Positions 1-7,324 of a DNA stretch of 64,000 bases are shown in pieces. The notes beneath the pieces are model-generated. The model saw only the letters and a list, made by a program, of their open reading frames with translations, had not been told where the DNA came from and ran no database searches. Every line of letters begins with the position of its first letter. The stretch's first letter is position 1. The position numbers and the translations under genes are program-made. Origin of the DNA: Chloroflexi bacterium CSP1-4 (GTDB lineage Bacteria; Chloroflexota; Limnocylindria; Limnocylindrales; CSP1-4); assembly GCA_001443375.1 (NCBI GenBank), contig LDXM01000007.1, positions 1-64,000 on the forward strand, written 5' to 3'.

Positions 1-143
1 ACTAATGCCTCTTGCCGTCGGTGCTGGGACCGAGTGATGCTGATAGGTTGCGCGGGGAGCCAGGACACACGGTCCGGATCCGAGCCGCCGGGACCGCGTC
101 GAGCCACTGGCGAGACCGACCGCGCCCAGGTGGAGGATGCGTC

Positions 144-500
144 ATGACCAACTTCGGTCTGTTCGTGGGGTTCGGCGCCCCGGTCGATGGTCGCGAGACC
201 CAGGCCGCACGCGTGTTCGGCGAAGCCATGGAGTACTACGCTCGCCTCCAACAGCAGGGCGACATCGAGAGCTTCGAGGGCGCGCTGCTGGAGGCCCACG
301 GCGGGGACCTGAACGGCTTCATGTTGCTGCGTGGCGACCCGGTCAAGCTGGGCATGGTGCGGGCCTCGGAAGATTGGGTCCGCCTCGTCGCTCGGGCGGA
401 GTTCGTCGCGCGTGGCGTCGGGGTCGTGTCGGCGGTCCTCGACGAGGAGGCGCAGCGCTTGGTTTCCGCCAACGAGGCCATGACGGCCGACCTGCGCTGA
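144..500 (+). CDS. Conserved hypothetical protein, 118 aa
   Basis: Not recognised. The 118-residue product is soluble with no signal peptide or membrane segment. It looks like a compact alpha/beta domain: a glycine-rich start (FGLFVGFGAPVDGRE), helices rich in Glu and Ala, and a region (GGDLNGFMLLRG) reminiscent of small ferredoxin-fold YCII-like proteins, although no diagnostic residue is visible. I chose ATG 144 because a GGAGG box lies 7 nt upstream. The longer frame opening at 12 has no ribosome-binding site and an arginine-rich N-terminus unlike the rest of the protein. It stands alone, about 110 bp before the tRNA-Leu promoter. That it is a gene is fairly sure; its role is unknown. Confidence 0.65.
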   Translation: MTNFGLFVGFGAPVDGRETQAARVFGEAMEYYARLQQQGDIESFEGALLEAHGGDLNGFMLLRGDPVKLGMVRASEDWVRLVARAEFVARGVGVVSAVLDEEAQRLVSANEAMTADLR

Positions 501-611
501 GCAAGCGGCAGCAGAGCGGCGACGGGGGCCTCTCGGTAGCAAGCGGCGCACGAGCCCGGTCAGCGACCCCGAAGGGGCACGACACCGGGGCCCCCGCCCG
601 ATCGACCGCGC

Positions 612-617
612 TAGACT
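612..617 (+). promoter_or_regulatory. -10 box of tRNA-Leu
   Basis: TAGACT lies 7 nt before the first base of tRNA-Leu, so transcription would begin at or next to the mature 5' end. The same hexamer precedes the CpaE-like gene on the other strand. No clear -35 box is visible. Confidence 0.55.
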
Positions 618-624
618 CGGCGGG

Positions 625-708
625 GCCGAAGTGGCGGAAGTGGCAGACGCGGCGGACTTAAACTCCGCTGCCCGCAAGGGCGTCAGGGTTCGAATCCCTG
701 CTTCGGCA
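625..708 (+). tRNA. tRNA-Leu (anticodon TAA)
   Basis: A complete class II cloverleaf. The acceptor stem GCCGAAG pairs with CTTCGGC at 701-707, with A708 as discriminator. The anticodon arm GCGGA-CTTAAAC-TCCGC gives anticodon TAA (659-661), reading UUA. There is a long variable arm (CCCGCAAGGG) typical of tRNA-Leu and a standard T arm (CAGGGTTCGAATCCCTG). The 3' CCA is not encoded, unlike in the tRNA-Gly at 44201. Confidence 0.95.
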
Positions 709-767
709 CTACAGGTCGCCTGGCCTGGCGTCGGGACTCCCGCTCGGCGTCCGGGGCGGTAGCGCCG

Positions 768-1361
768 CTATCCCCGGCGGCTGGATCCGATGACGTGGTG
801 GGCGCGGCAGCGGGCCTCGTACTTCTCGTCGTCCAGGCCTCCCACCACGATGAGCGGGTCGTCGCGCCCGGCCGGCCGGCCGCCGACGAGGCGCTGCGTG
901 CGCGTCGCCTCCGCGCCGCAGACGGTGCAGATGGCGGTCAGCTTGGTGACCTCGTCGGCCAGGGCCAGCAGCTGGGGCAGCGGCCCGAAGGGACGTCCGA
1001 GGAAATCCTGGTCGAGGCCGGAGAGGATGACCATGCGACCCTCCGCTGCGAGCAGCTCGGCGATCTCCACGATGCCCTGGTCGAAGAACTGCGCCTCGTC
1101 GATGGCCACCACGGACGAGCGCTCTCGCGAGACGAGGGCGGGGATGTCGGCCGAGCTGGCCACGGCCCGCGCTCGGAAGGCGACGCCTGAGCGCGACTCG
1201 ACGACCTCCGGCGACGTGCGGTCGTCGATCGTGGGACGCACCAGGATCACTCGCCGGCCGGCGATCTCGGCGCGCCGCAGGAGGCGCAGCAGCTCGTCCG
1301 TCTTGCCGCTGAACATGCAGCCGGCGATGACATGGATCCAGCCGCTCGGCATCGGCGTCAT
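768..1361 (-). CDS. tdk: Thymidine kinase (TK1-type)
   Basis: Phosphorylates thymidine to dTMP with ATP in cytosolic nucleotide salvage. The 197-aa protein has the P-loop GCMFSGKT near residue 14, the catalytic-acid segment DEAQFFD, a CxxC zinc pair (CTVC), and the C-terminal lasso GGLDDEKYEARC that holds the nucleoside. The second zinc pair is CRAH rather than the usual CRxC, so it is a Cys-His pair. The start at 1361 (MTPMPSGW) was chosen over the ORF-track start at 1613 because homology begins just after it and the extension is frame-shadow sequence; an alternative ATG lies three codons on. It follows the CpaE-like gene with a 31-nt gap and may be co-transcribed with it. Confidence 0.93.
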   Translation of the reverse strand: MTPMPSGWIHVIAGCMFSGKTDELLRLLRRAEIAGRRVILVRPTIDDRTSPEVVESRSGVAFRARAVASSADIPALVSRERSSVVAIDEAQFFDQGIVEIAELLAAEGRMVILSGLDQDFLGRPFGPLPQLLALADEVTKLTAICTVCGAEATRTQRLVGGRPAGRDDPLIVVGGLDDEKYEARCRAHHVIGSSRRG

Positions 1362-1392
1362 GCGCCCAGCCGCGCCATCGCCGCGGCAACGG

Positions 1393-2616
1393 TCACCCGC
1401 GTTTGAGGATTCCGCCCAGCCGGCCGCGACCGTGCGCGGCGTCCCCGGCGGCGGACTCGACGGCCGGCTCGCCGCCGACGATGGTCGCCAGCCGGTGCAG
1501 ACGCTCGGCAGGTCCACTGCGCGGCGCGCCGCGAACGACCGGGATGCCCTCGTTGACCGCCTTGAGGTAGACGACCGGGTCGTACGGGATCTCCAGCGAG
1601 ATGCGCGCCGCAAGGGTGTTCTCGATGTCGCGCACCTTGAGCATCTCGCGGGCGAAGAGGTGGTTGACCACGAAGCTCGTCTTCGAGCCGGTCGCGACGG
1701 AATCGCTGAGGGTCTCGAGCAGCGAATGGAGCGCCTTCAGGGCGCCGATCTCGGGGTAGACCGTGAAGATGACCGCGTCGGCGAGCTCGAAGAGGGTCAG
1801 GCTGCGCTCGTCGAGCGTCGAGCCGCCGTCCACGACGACGATCTCGAAGGCGCGCCGCGCACTCTCGATCATGGCGGCCACCTGGGTCGCCCCCACCAGC
1901 TGGGCCTGGTCGGGTCGCTGGGGGGCGCAGAGGACCGCGAGACCCGCCTCGTGCCGCTGCATGTACGTGCGCATGAGTTCCGGCTCGCTGAACGCCTGCT
2001 CGTCACGCGCCAGGTCGCCGATCGTCTGGCTCGGGCGCAGATTCAGGTGTGTGGCGACCTGGCCCCACTGGAGGTCGAGGTCGATCAAGGCGACCCGGTC
2101 AGGCCGGCGCTCGGCCAGCGCGACGGCGGTGTTGACCGCCAGCGTCGTCGTGCCGACGCCGCCCTTCGGGCTGAAGAAGACGACCACGCGCCGTGACGTC
2201 GGGCCGGCGGCACCGGGCACGACCGCAGGTGCCAGGTCCCTCGAGCGGTGGAAGCGCAGGAGCAGAGCTTCGACCCTGGCCTCGAGCTCTCGCGCGTCGA
2301 AGGGCTTGACCATGACGTCGTCGGCGCCCGCCTCGAGGAAACGCACCCGCTCCTCGACGTCCTCGGTCTGGGCGACGCACAGCACGGGCACCGCGGCGAG
2401 CGCGGGCGTGCCGCGGATCTCCCCGCAGATCTCGACCGGCGTGCGTCCCCCACGCACGGCGTCGATGATCACCAGGACGTGGTCGCCGGCGCGCCGGAAG
2501 ACCTCCTCGGGATCCTCCGTGAGGTTCACTTGATAGCCGACGCGGCCGAGCACGGAGCGGACGATCTCGGCTGTCGCGGGGTCCTGTTCGAGCAGCAGGA
2601 TGGCGCTCGAGGGCAC
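1393..2616 (-). CDS. CpaE/TadZ-like protein: receiver domain plus MinD-type ATPase
   Basis: A 407-aa fusion. Residues about 5-120 form a CheY-like receiver with an acceptor-like aspartate (IIDAV) and the conserved lysine (VKPFD). Residues about 145-380 form a ParA/MinD ATPase with the deviant Walker A FSPKGGVGTTT and a Walker B-like VVVDGG. This architecture is typical of CpaE/TadZ, which positions Flp-type pilus machinery at the pole. No other tad or cpa gene is in the window, so the partner is unknown. The start is GTG 2616, preceded by GAGGT at suitable spacing. It is divergent from rpsF, and a TAGACT box upstream on this strand is the likely promoter. The C-terminus ends in a basic glycine-rich tail. 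Confidence 0.85.
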   Translation of the reverse strand: MPSSAILLLEQDPATAEIVRSVLGRVGYQVNLTEDPEEVFRRAGDHVLVIIDAVRGGRTPVEICGEIRGTPALAAVPVLCVAQTEDVEERVRFLEAGADDVMVKPFDARELEARVEALLLRFHRSRDLAPAVVPGAAGPTSRRVVVFFSPKGGVGTTTLAVNTAVALAERRPDRVALIDLDLQWGQVATHLNLRPSQTIGDLARDEQAFSEPELMRTYMQRHEAGLAVLCAPQRPDQAQLVGATQVAAMIESARRAFEIVVVDGGSTLDERSLTLFELADAVIFTVYPEIGALKALHSLLETLSDSVATGSKTSFVVNHLFAREMLKVRDIENTLAARISLEIPYDPVVYLKAVNEGIPVVRGAPRSGPAERLHRLATIVGGEPAVESAAGDAAHGRGRLGGILKRG

Positions 2617-2656
2617 GTTCTACCTCGCCTGTGGCAGTCGGGATCGGGTGCGCGCC

Positions 2657-2662
2657 AGTCTA
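2657..2662 (-). promoter_or_regulatory. -10 box of the CpaE-like gene
   Basis: On the minus strand TAGACT lies about 40 nt before the GTG start of the CpaE-like gene. It is back to back with the rpsF promoter box at 2678, only 15 nt away, so the two genes share a compact divergent promoter region. Confidence 0.45.
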
Positions 2663-2677
2663 GCAGAGGGCCCGTGC

Positions 2678-2683
2678 TACACT
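2678..2683 (+). promoter_or_regulatory. -10 box of rpsF-ssb-rpsR
   Basis: TACACT is the only AT-rich hexamer upstream of rpsF. Initiation about 7 nt downstream would give a leader of roughly 85-90 nt, long enough to contain the hairpin at 2708-2745. The same hexamer precedes ffh. Confidence 0.5.
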
Positions 2684-2707
2684 GCGCGCCAGTTCCTTTC
2701 AGCCCCG

Positions 2708-2745
2708 CCGGCCTCGGAGCACGTCGTGTTCCGCCACCGAGCCGG
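2708..2745 (+). promoter_or_regulatory. Candidate S6:S18-binding leader RNA of rpsF
   Basis: The rpsF leader folds into a nine-pair stem with one bulged C: CCGG-C-CTCGG (2708-2717) pairs with CCGAGCCGG (2737-2745). It encloses a short hairpin (GCAC-GTC-GTGT) and, on the 3' side, an unpaired TCCGCCA containing CCG at 2731-2733. A stem, a 3' CCG bulge and a small hairpin is the published layout of the S6:S18-binding motif, by which the S6-S18 complex represses its own operon through mimicry of its 16S rRNA site. rpsF and rpsR are both immediately downstream. The fold was drawn by eye and no covariation was tested. Confidence 0.5.
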
Positions 2746-2777
2746 GCATACCCATGGGAAGGAGGGCCACGGCCCCG

Positions 2778-3209
2778 ATGCGCCGCTATGAACTCATGCT
2801 CGTCCTGAAGCCGGACCTCGCAGATGACCGCATCCAGGCCACCGTCGACCGGGCCACGCGGTCGATCAGCGGATCCGGCGGCCAGATCGTCAAGGTCAGC
2901 CCCTGGGGACGCCGGCGCCTCGCCTACGCCATCGGCCAGTTCCGCGAGGGTTCCTATCACATCGTCGTGTTCGACGCGCCTCCGGAGGCCATCGTCGAGC
3001 TCGAGCGCGGGCTCCACATCACCGAGGAGGTCATGCGCCATCTCGTCGTCCACGTCGAGCGTCCCACCTCGTCGCGCCGTGCCGCGGCGACGACGACGGA
3101 CCTCGAGGATGCCGAGGTCGCGCCACCCCCCGAGGACGAGGAGCTCGAGGAGGCCGTCGAGATGATCGACGAGTCCGAGACCGAAGCCGCACCCGCCGCC
3201 ATCGACTAG
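2778..3209 (+). CDS. rpsF: 30S ribosomal protein S6
   Basis: S6 binds the central domain of 16S rRNA as a heterodimer with S18. The sequence opens with the family pattern MRRYELMLVLKP and continues with GRRRLAYAI and a helix ending HLVVHVERP. The core is about 100 residues. This copy has 143 aa because of a C-terminal tail of some 45 residues, mostly Glu, Asp and Ala. ATG 2778 was chosen because S6 homology begins there; an AAGGAGGG box sits about 12 nt upstream. The in-frame ATG at 2754 would put the ribosome-binding site inside the gene. It leads the rpsF-ssb-rpsR unit, with 30 nt to ssb. Confidence 0.95.
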   Translation: MRRYELMLVLKPDLADDRIQATVDRATRSISGSGGQIVKVSPWGRRRLAYAIGQFREGSYHIVVFDAPPEAIVELERGLHITEEVMRHLVVHVERPTSSRRAAATTTDLEDAEVAPPPEDEELEEAVEMIDESETEAAPAAID

Positions 3210-3239
3210 GGTCGCCAGCGGCGACCAGGAGACACGGCC

Positions 3240-3701
3240 ATGTCGCTCAACAAGTGCATGATCATCGGCAATCTCGGGCGCGACCCGGAGATGCGCTACA
3301 CGCCGTCGGGTACGGCGGTCACCCAGTTCAGCGTGGCCGTCAACCGCAACACGCGCGATGAAGCCGGCGAGTGGAAGAAGGAGACGGAGTGGTTCCGTGT
3401 CGTCCTCTTCCGGGAGCAGGCCGAGCGCGCCGCGGAGTGGCTGCGCAAGGGCGCCAAGGTCTACGTCGAAGGGCGCATCCAGACGCGGCAGTACGAGAAG
3501 GACGGCCAAACGCACTATATGACCGAACTGGTCGCCGAGCGTTTCGCCAACCTCGATCCGCGCCAGCGTGACGAGGAAGGCGGGGACGAGGCTCGCGCGG
3601 CGCGTCCCGTGGCCGCCGCACCCGCCGCCTCCGGCGCTGCCACGCGCCCAGCCGCCCCAGCCCCCGGCGGCGACGAATTCGACGACCCCATCCCCTTCTG
3701 A
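3240..3701 (+). CDS. ssb: Single-stranded DNA-binding protein
   Basis: Binds single-stranded DNA in replication, recombination and repair, usually as a homotetramer. The 153-aa protein has an OB-fold from residue 1 to about 110 (start MSLNKCMIIGNLGRDPEMRY, then FSVAVNR and a WFRVVLF segment). A disordered Ala/Pro-rich linker follows, and the terminal acidic peptide DEFDDPIPF is the docking tip for partners such as RecG, PriA and RecO. Both recG and priA are elsewhere in this window. An AGGAGA box is appropriately spaced before ATG 3240. It lies between rpsF and rpsR, its conserved position. Confidence 0.97.
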   Translation: MSLNKCMIIGNLGRDPEMRYTPSGTAVTQFSVAVNRNTRDEAGEWKKETEWFRVVLFREQAERAAEWLRKGAKVYVEGRIQTRQYEKDGQTHYMTELVAERFANLDPRQRDEEGGDEARAARPVAAAPAASGAATRPAAPAPGGDEFDDPIPF

Positions 3702-3722
3702 TCCGAGACGAGGACGACCCGT

Positions 3723-3992
3723 ATGCCGCCCGTTACCCGAGCCAAGAAGCGCGACGAGTACTACCGCGACCGGCGCCGCCGGAAGGTGTGCTCGTTCTGC
3801 GCCGACAAGACGGACCAGATCGATTACAAGGAGGTCAACCGCCTCCGCCGCTACCTGTCCGAGCGCGCGAAGATCGAGCCGCGCCGCAAGACGGGCACCT
3901 GCGCCCAGCACCAGCGCCAACTGTCGGTGGCGCTCAAGCGCGCCCGCATCGTCGCTCTGCTGCCGTACGCGCCGCAGCACCTGCGCCCCTGA
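3723..3992 (+). CDS. rpsR: 30S ribosomal protein S18 (zinc-ligand form)
   Basis: S18 pairs with S6 on the 30S platform. The 89-aa protein has the core motif [19 protein letters not shown] followed by [22 protein letters not shown]. Cysteines in CSFC plus the Cys-His of TCAQH match the zinc-ligand version of S18; many bacteria carry a cysteine-free copy instead. It is the last gene of the rpsF-ssb-rpsR unit. The usual rplI does not follow; a transporter pair takes its place. Confidence 0.96.
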   Translation: MPPVTRAKKRDEYYRDRRRRKVCSFCADKTDQIDYKEVNRLRRYLSERAKIEPRRKTGTCAQHQRQLSVALKRARIVALLPYAPQHLRP

Positions 3993-4034
3993 CGGGACGG
4001 CGGTCGGCGACGACCACGGGTTGACGGCCGCGCC

Positions 4035-4877
4035 GTGGCGGTGACCCTGCTGCTCGCCGCCGGCGGCCTGGGCGCGGGCGTCTTCGGGGCGCTGCTCGGC
4101 CTCGGGGGCGGCATCCTCATCGTGCCCCTCCTGACCCTCGCCTTCGGGCTGCCCTTCCGCGAGGCCGTGGCGATCAGCCTGCTGGCGGTCATCACGACCT
4201 CGTCGGCCAGCGCCGCCGTCTATCTCGAGCGCGGCGTCGCCAACCTTCGCCTGGGCATGACGCTCGAGCTGCTCACCGCCACCGGGGCGCTGGCCGGGGG
4301 CCTCCTCGCCTTCATCCTCGACGAGCGGCTCCTGGCCGGCATCTTCGCGGCCATGCTGGTGTACGTCGCGGTCTCGATGGCCCGGCGGCGGGAGGCCGGC
4401 ATCGACGAGCGACCCCCGGACCTCGTGGTGGATCCGACGGCGGATGCGTCGCCGCCGGCGAACGGATTCGCGGCCACGCTCGGCGGACCCGGCTACGCCA
4501 TCCGTCGGCTGCCCCTGGGCCTCGCGCTGAGCGCGTTCGCCGGGCTCCAGTCGGCGCTGCTCGGCGTCGGCGGGGGCATCGTCAAGGTGCCCGCCATGCA
4601 CCTGGCCATGGGCGTACCGCTGCGCGTCGCGACCGCCACGAGCAACCTGACCATCGGCGTCACGGCGTCGGCCAGCGCGGTGCTCTACCTGCTGCGCGAC
4701 GCGCTGGATCCGTACGTCGCAGGTCCGGTCGTGGTCGGGGTCTTCGTCGGCGCCACGGCCGCTGCGCGCATCGCCCACCGCGTGCCTCTGCGCGTGCTGC
4801 GCCTGCTGTTCATGGTCGTCCTCGTCTACGTCGCCGTCCAGATGGCCGGCCGCGCGCTCGGCGTGGTGCTGGGCTGA
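4035..4877 (+). CDS. TSUP (TauE/SafE) family membrane transporter
   Basis: A 280-aa integral membrane protein with about eight hydrophobic segments. It has two homologous halves, each opening with a glycine-rich motif: LGLGGGILIVPLL in the first and LGVGGGIVKVPAM in the second. This is the signature of the TauE/SafE family, which exports sulfite, sulfoacetate or related organosulfur anions. The substrate cannot be read from sequence. GTG 4035 is the first start before the first membrane helix. Its stop overlaps the next start (TGATG), and a DUF1634 protein follows, a common genomic partner of TSUP transporters. Confidence 0.85.
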   Translation: MAVTLLLAAGGLGAGVFGALLGLGGGILIVPLLTLAFGLPFREAVAISLLAVITTSSASAAVYLERGVANLRLGMTLELLTATGALAGGLLAFILDERLLAGIFAAMLVYVAVSMARRREAGIDERPPDLVVDPTADASPPANGFAATLGGPGYAIRRLPLGLALSAFAGLQSALLGVGGGIVKVPAMHLAMGVPLRVATATSNLTIGVTASASAVLYLLRDALDPYVAGPVVVGVFVGATAAARIAHRVPLRVLRLLFMVVLVYVAVQMAGRALGVVLG

Positions 4878-5248
4878 TGGGCCGCGCGGTGGGGGTGGTG
4901 CGCGATCCCGTGGCCGGCGCCGTGGCCCGTCTCCTGATGGCCGGCGCGATCGCCTCGGTCGTGCTCGTGGCGGCGGGCGTCGTGCTGATGCTCGCAGCTG
5001 GACTGCGGCCCACGGCGGACTCAGGGCCGGGCCCGGATCCGGCCTCGATCGTGGCCGACGTCGTCGGGCTCCGCCCGGCGGGCCTGCTCTGGGCCGGCCT
5101 GCTGCTCACGGTCGCCCTGCCCACGGCCCGCGTCGCGCTTGCCCTGGCGGGTTTCCTCCGCCTGGGCGACCGCCGGGCGTCGGCCGTCGCGGCGGGAGTC
5201 CTGGGCGTTCTGGCGCTCGCCTTCGCCGTCGCACTGGCCACGAGCTAG
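4877..5248 (+). CDS. DUF1634 family membrane protein
   Basis: A 123-aa protein with three predicted membrane segments, at about residues 18-42, 68-92 and 103-121. Its size, layout and position directly after a TauE/SafE transporter match DUF1634 proteins, which are inferred to be accessory subunits of such transporters; no activity is established. The ATG overlaps the upstream stop by one base, so the pair is translationally coupled. Confidence 0.7.
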   Translation: MGRAVGVVRDPVAGAVARLLMAGAIASVVLVAAGVVLMLAAGLRPTADSGPGPDPASIVADVVGLRPAGLLWAGLLLTVALPTARVALALAGFLRLGDRRASAVAAGVLGVLALAFAVALATS

Positions 5249-5253
5249 GCGCC

Positions 5254-6309
5254 ATGGAGACCGCCCTCGTCCTCGTCGTCGCTTTCGCGGTCATCCTCCT
5301 CGGCGCGGAACTGTTCACCAACGGCATCGAGTGGGTGGGTCACAAGCTCGACCTGGCCGAGGGCGCGGTGGGCAGCGTGCTGGCGGCCGTCGGCACGGCC
5401 CTCCCCGAGACGATGATCCCGCTGGTGGCCATCCTCCTCGGCAGCGCCGTCGCGGCCGATGAGGTGGCTCTGGGCGCGATCCTCGGCGCGCCGTTCATGC
5501 TGGCCACCCTGGCCATGTTCGTGACCGGCCTGGCCGTGATCGCCTACCGCGACAGGCGCGCGACCGGCACCACCCTTGCCATCGACGCAGGGATCGTGGG
5601 CAAGGACGTGCGCTTCTTCGGCGTCGCCTACGCCATCGCCATCGGCGCCGCGTTCGCGCCCCTGGAGCTGTGGTTCGTCCGGCCGGCCGTGGCCGTGCTG
5701 CTCGTCGCCCTCTACGCGCTCTACGTCCGCGCCCATTTCGCCGCCGAAACCGCGGCCGGCGAGGCCGATGACCTGGCCCCGCTGCGCTTCCACCGTCTCG
5801 ACCGGGGTGGCCGCCGCGCCGACCCCGTCGTTCCCCGGCTGCGCATCGTGGGCCTCCAGGTCCTGGCTGCCCTCGCCTGCATCGTCGGCGGCGCGGTCGT
5901 CTTCGTGGACGCGGTCACGAGCCTCTCGCTGGGCCTCGGCATCGGGGCCGCCGTGCTCGCCCTGGTCATCGCCCCGGTGGCCACGGAGCTGCCCGAGAAG
6001 TTCAACAGCGTGCTCTGGGTGCGCCAGGGCAAGGACACCCTGGCGATGGGCAACATCACCGGGGCGATGGTCTTCCAGGCCTGTCTGCCCACCGTCGTGG
6101 CGCTCCTCTTCGCGCCCGAGCAGTGGGTGATCGGGCCCGGCTCGTATCTCGTCTTCTTGTCGGCCGGCATCGCCTTCGCCGCGACCGCGGCCGTGTTCCT
6201 GCCCATGACCCGCCGGGCGCGCCTGACCGCGCGCGGCCTGCTCGTCGGCGGCATCTTCTACGCCGCCTACCTCATCGCCGTCCTGGTCGCCGTGGGGGCT
6301 GTTGGCTGA
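5254..6309 (+). CDS. Sodium/calcium exchanger family membrane protein
   Basis: A 351-aa integral membrane protein of the Ca2+:cation antiporter superfamily. It has about ten helices in two inverted halves. The first alpha repeat carries GSVLAAVGTALPETMIP and the second carries APVATELPEKFNSVLW; the acidic residue after TALP or TELP is the ion ligand. A linker of charged residues (about 165-195) separates the halves. It would exchange Ca2+ or another cation for Na+ or H+; the exact ions are unknown. It starts 5 nt after DUF1634 and probably shares a transcript with the TSUP pair. Its last codons overlap the region containing the next promoter. Confidence 0.85.
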   Translation: METALVLVVAFAVILLGAELFTNGIEWVGHKLDLAEGAVGSVLAAVGTALPETMIPLVAILLGSAVAADEVALGAILGAPFMLATLAMFVTGLAVIAYRDRRATGTTLAIDAGIVGKDVRFFGVAYAIAIGAAFAPLELWFVRPAVAVLLVALYALYVRAHFAAETAAGEADDLAPLRFHRLDRGGRRADPVVPRLRIVGLQVLAALACIVGGAVVFVDAVTSLSLGLGIGAAVLALVIAPVATELPEKFNSVLWVRQGKDTLAMGNITGAMVFQACLPTVVALLFAPEQWVIGPGSYLVFLSAGIAFAATAAVFLPMTRRARLTARGLLVGGIFYAAYLIAVLVAVGAVG

Positions 6310-6312
6310 CGC

Positions 6313-6318
6313 TATACT
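6313..6318 (+). promoter_or_regulatory. -10 box giving a leaderless ilvE transcript
   Basis: TATACT is followed by exactly 7 nt and then ATG 6326, with no Shine-Dalgarno sequence. Initiation at the usual distance would place +1 at the A of the start codon. The same hexamer and spacing precede def at 17126. Confidence 0.6.
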
Positions 6319-6325
6319 CGCGGCC

Positions 6326-7294
6326 ATGTTGACCGAGAAGCCCGCACCCTCCGATGCCAGCGGTGCCCTGCCCCAGCAGCGCCAGGTCCAGTGCTTCTTC
6401 CAGGGTGGCTTCGTGCCGCTGCGCGAGGCGAAGATCGGGGTCATGACCCACGCCTTCATGTACGGCACGGCCTGCTTCGAGGGCGTGCGGGCCTACTGGA
6501 ACGCCGACCAGGGCCAGCTCTTCCTGCTCAAAGGGCTGGAGCACTACCGGCGGCTGCGCAACTCGGCTCGCGTCCTGTTCATGGACCTGCCGCGACCGCC
6601 GGAAGAGCTGGTGGACCTCACCGTCGAGCTGTTGCGGCGCAACGATCTCCGTGAGGACACGTACATCCGACCCTCGGTCTACAAGTCCAGCGAGGCCATC
6701 GGGGTGCGCCTGCACGACCTGGCGCACGATTTCATGATCGTCTGCCTGCCCTTCGGCGACTACATCGACACGACGGCCGGCATCAGCACGATGACCACCT
6801 CGTGGCGGCGCAACGCGGACACGGCCATCCCGGCCCGCTCGAAGATCACCGGCGGCTACGTCAACAGCGCCTTCGCCAAGACCGATGCCAACCTCAACGG
6901 CCACGACGAGGCCATCGTGCTGACCGCCGACGGCCACGCCTCCGAGGGCAGCGCGGAGAACCTGTTCATGGTGCGCGACGGCGCCCTCGTCACGCCGCCC
7001 GCCACCGACGACATCCTCGAGGGCATCACGCGAGCGGCGATCATGCAACTGGCGCGCCGTGAGCTGGGGCTGGAGACGGTCGTGCGCTCCATCGACCGCA
7101 GCGAGCTGTACGTCGCCGAGGAGGTCTTCCTGTGCGGCACGGGCGCCCAGGTGTCGCCGGTCACGAAGATCGACCACCGGCCCGTCGGGGACGGACGCAT
7201 CGGCCCGGTCGCGGGGCGCATCAAGGACGTCTACTTCGACGCCGTGCGCGGCCGGCTGCCGGCCTACGCCGACTGGCTGACGCCCGTCTACTAG
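6326..7294 (+). CDS. ilvE: Branched-chain amino acid aminotransferase
   Basis: A PLP-dependent fold-type IV transaminase that interconverts Leu, Ile and Val with their 2-oxoacids using glutamate/2-oxoglutarate. The 322-aa protein has the family segments TACFEGVRAYW, the PLP lysine in ARSKITGGYVNSAFAK, the EGSAENLF loop that contacts PLP, and FLCGTGAQVSPVTKID. Related families (D-amino acid transaminase, aminodeoxychorismate lyase) are shorter and lack the CGTGAQ form, so ilvE is the best call. ATG 6326 was chosen over the track's TTG at 6302 because it lies 7 nt after a TATACT box and has no competing ribosome-binding site. It is convergent with the LCP gene. Confidence 0.93.
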   Translation: MLTEKPAPSDASGALPQQRQVQCFFQGGFVPLREAKIGVMTHAFMYGTACFEGVRAYWNADQGQLFLLKGLEHYRRLRNSARVLFMDLPRPPEELVDLTVELLRRNDLREDTYIRPSVYKSSEAIGVRLHDLAHDFMIVCLPFGDYIDTTAGISTMTTSWRRNADTAIPARSKITGGYVNSAFAKTDANLNGHDEAIVLTADGHASEGSAENLFMVRDGALVTPPATDDILEGITRAAIMQLARRELGLETVVRSIDRSELYVAEEVFLCGTGAQVSPVTKIDHRPVGDGRIGPVAGRIKDVYFDAVRGRLPAYADWLTPVY

Positions 7295-7324
7295 GGGCCA
7301 CGGCCCGGGGGCTGCGGCGCCGGT

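Noticed and set aside
12-143. Upstream extension of the first gene to position 12
   Set aside because: No ribosome-binding site, basic unrelated composition, and a GGAGG box points to ATG 144.
2526-4778. 750-aa minus-strand ORF over rpsF-ssb-rpsR
   Set aside because: Overlaps three certain genes; low-complexity translation and no domain.
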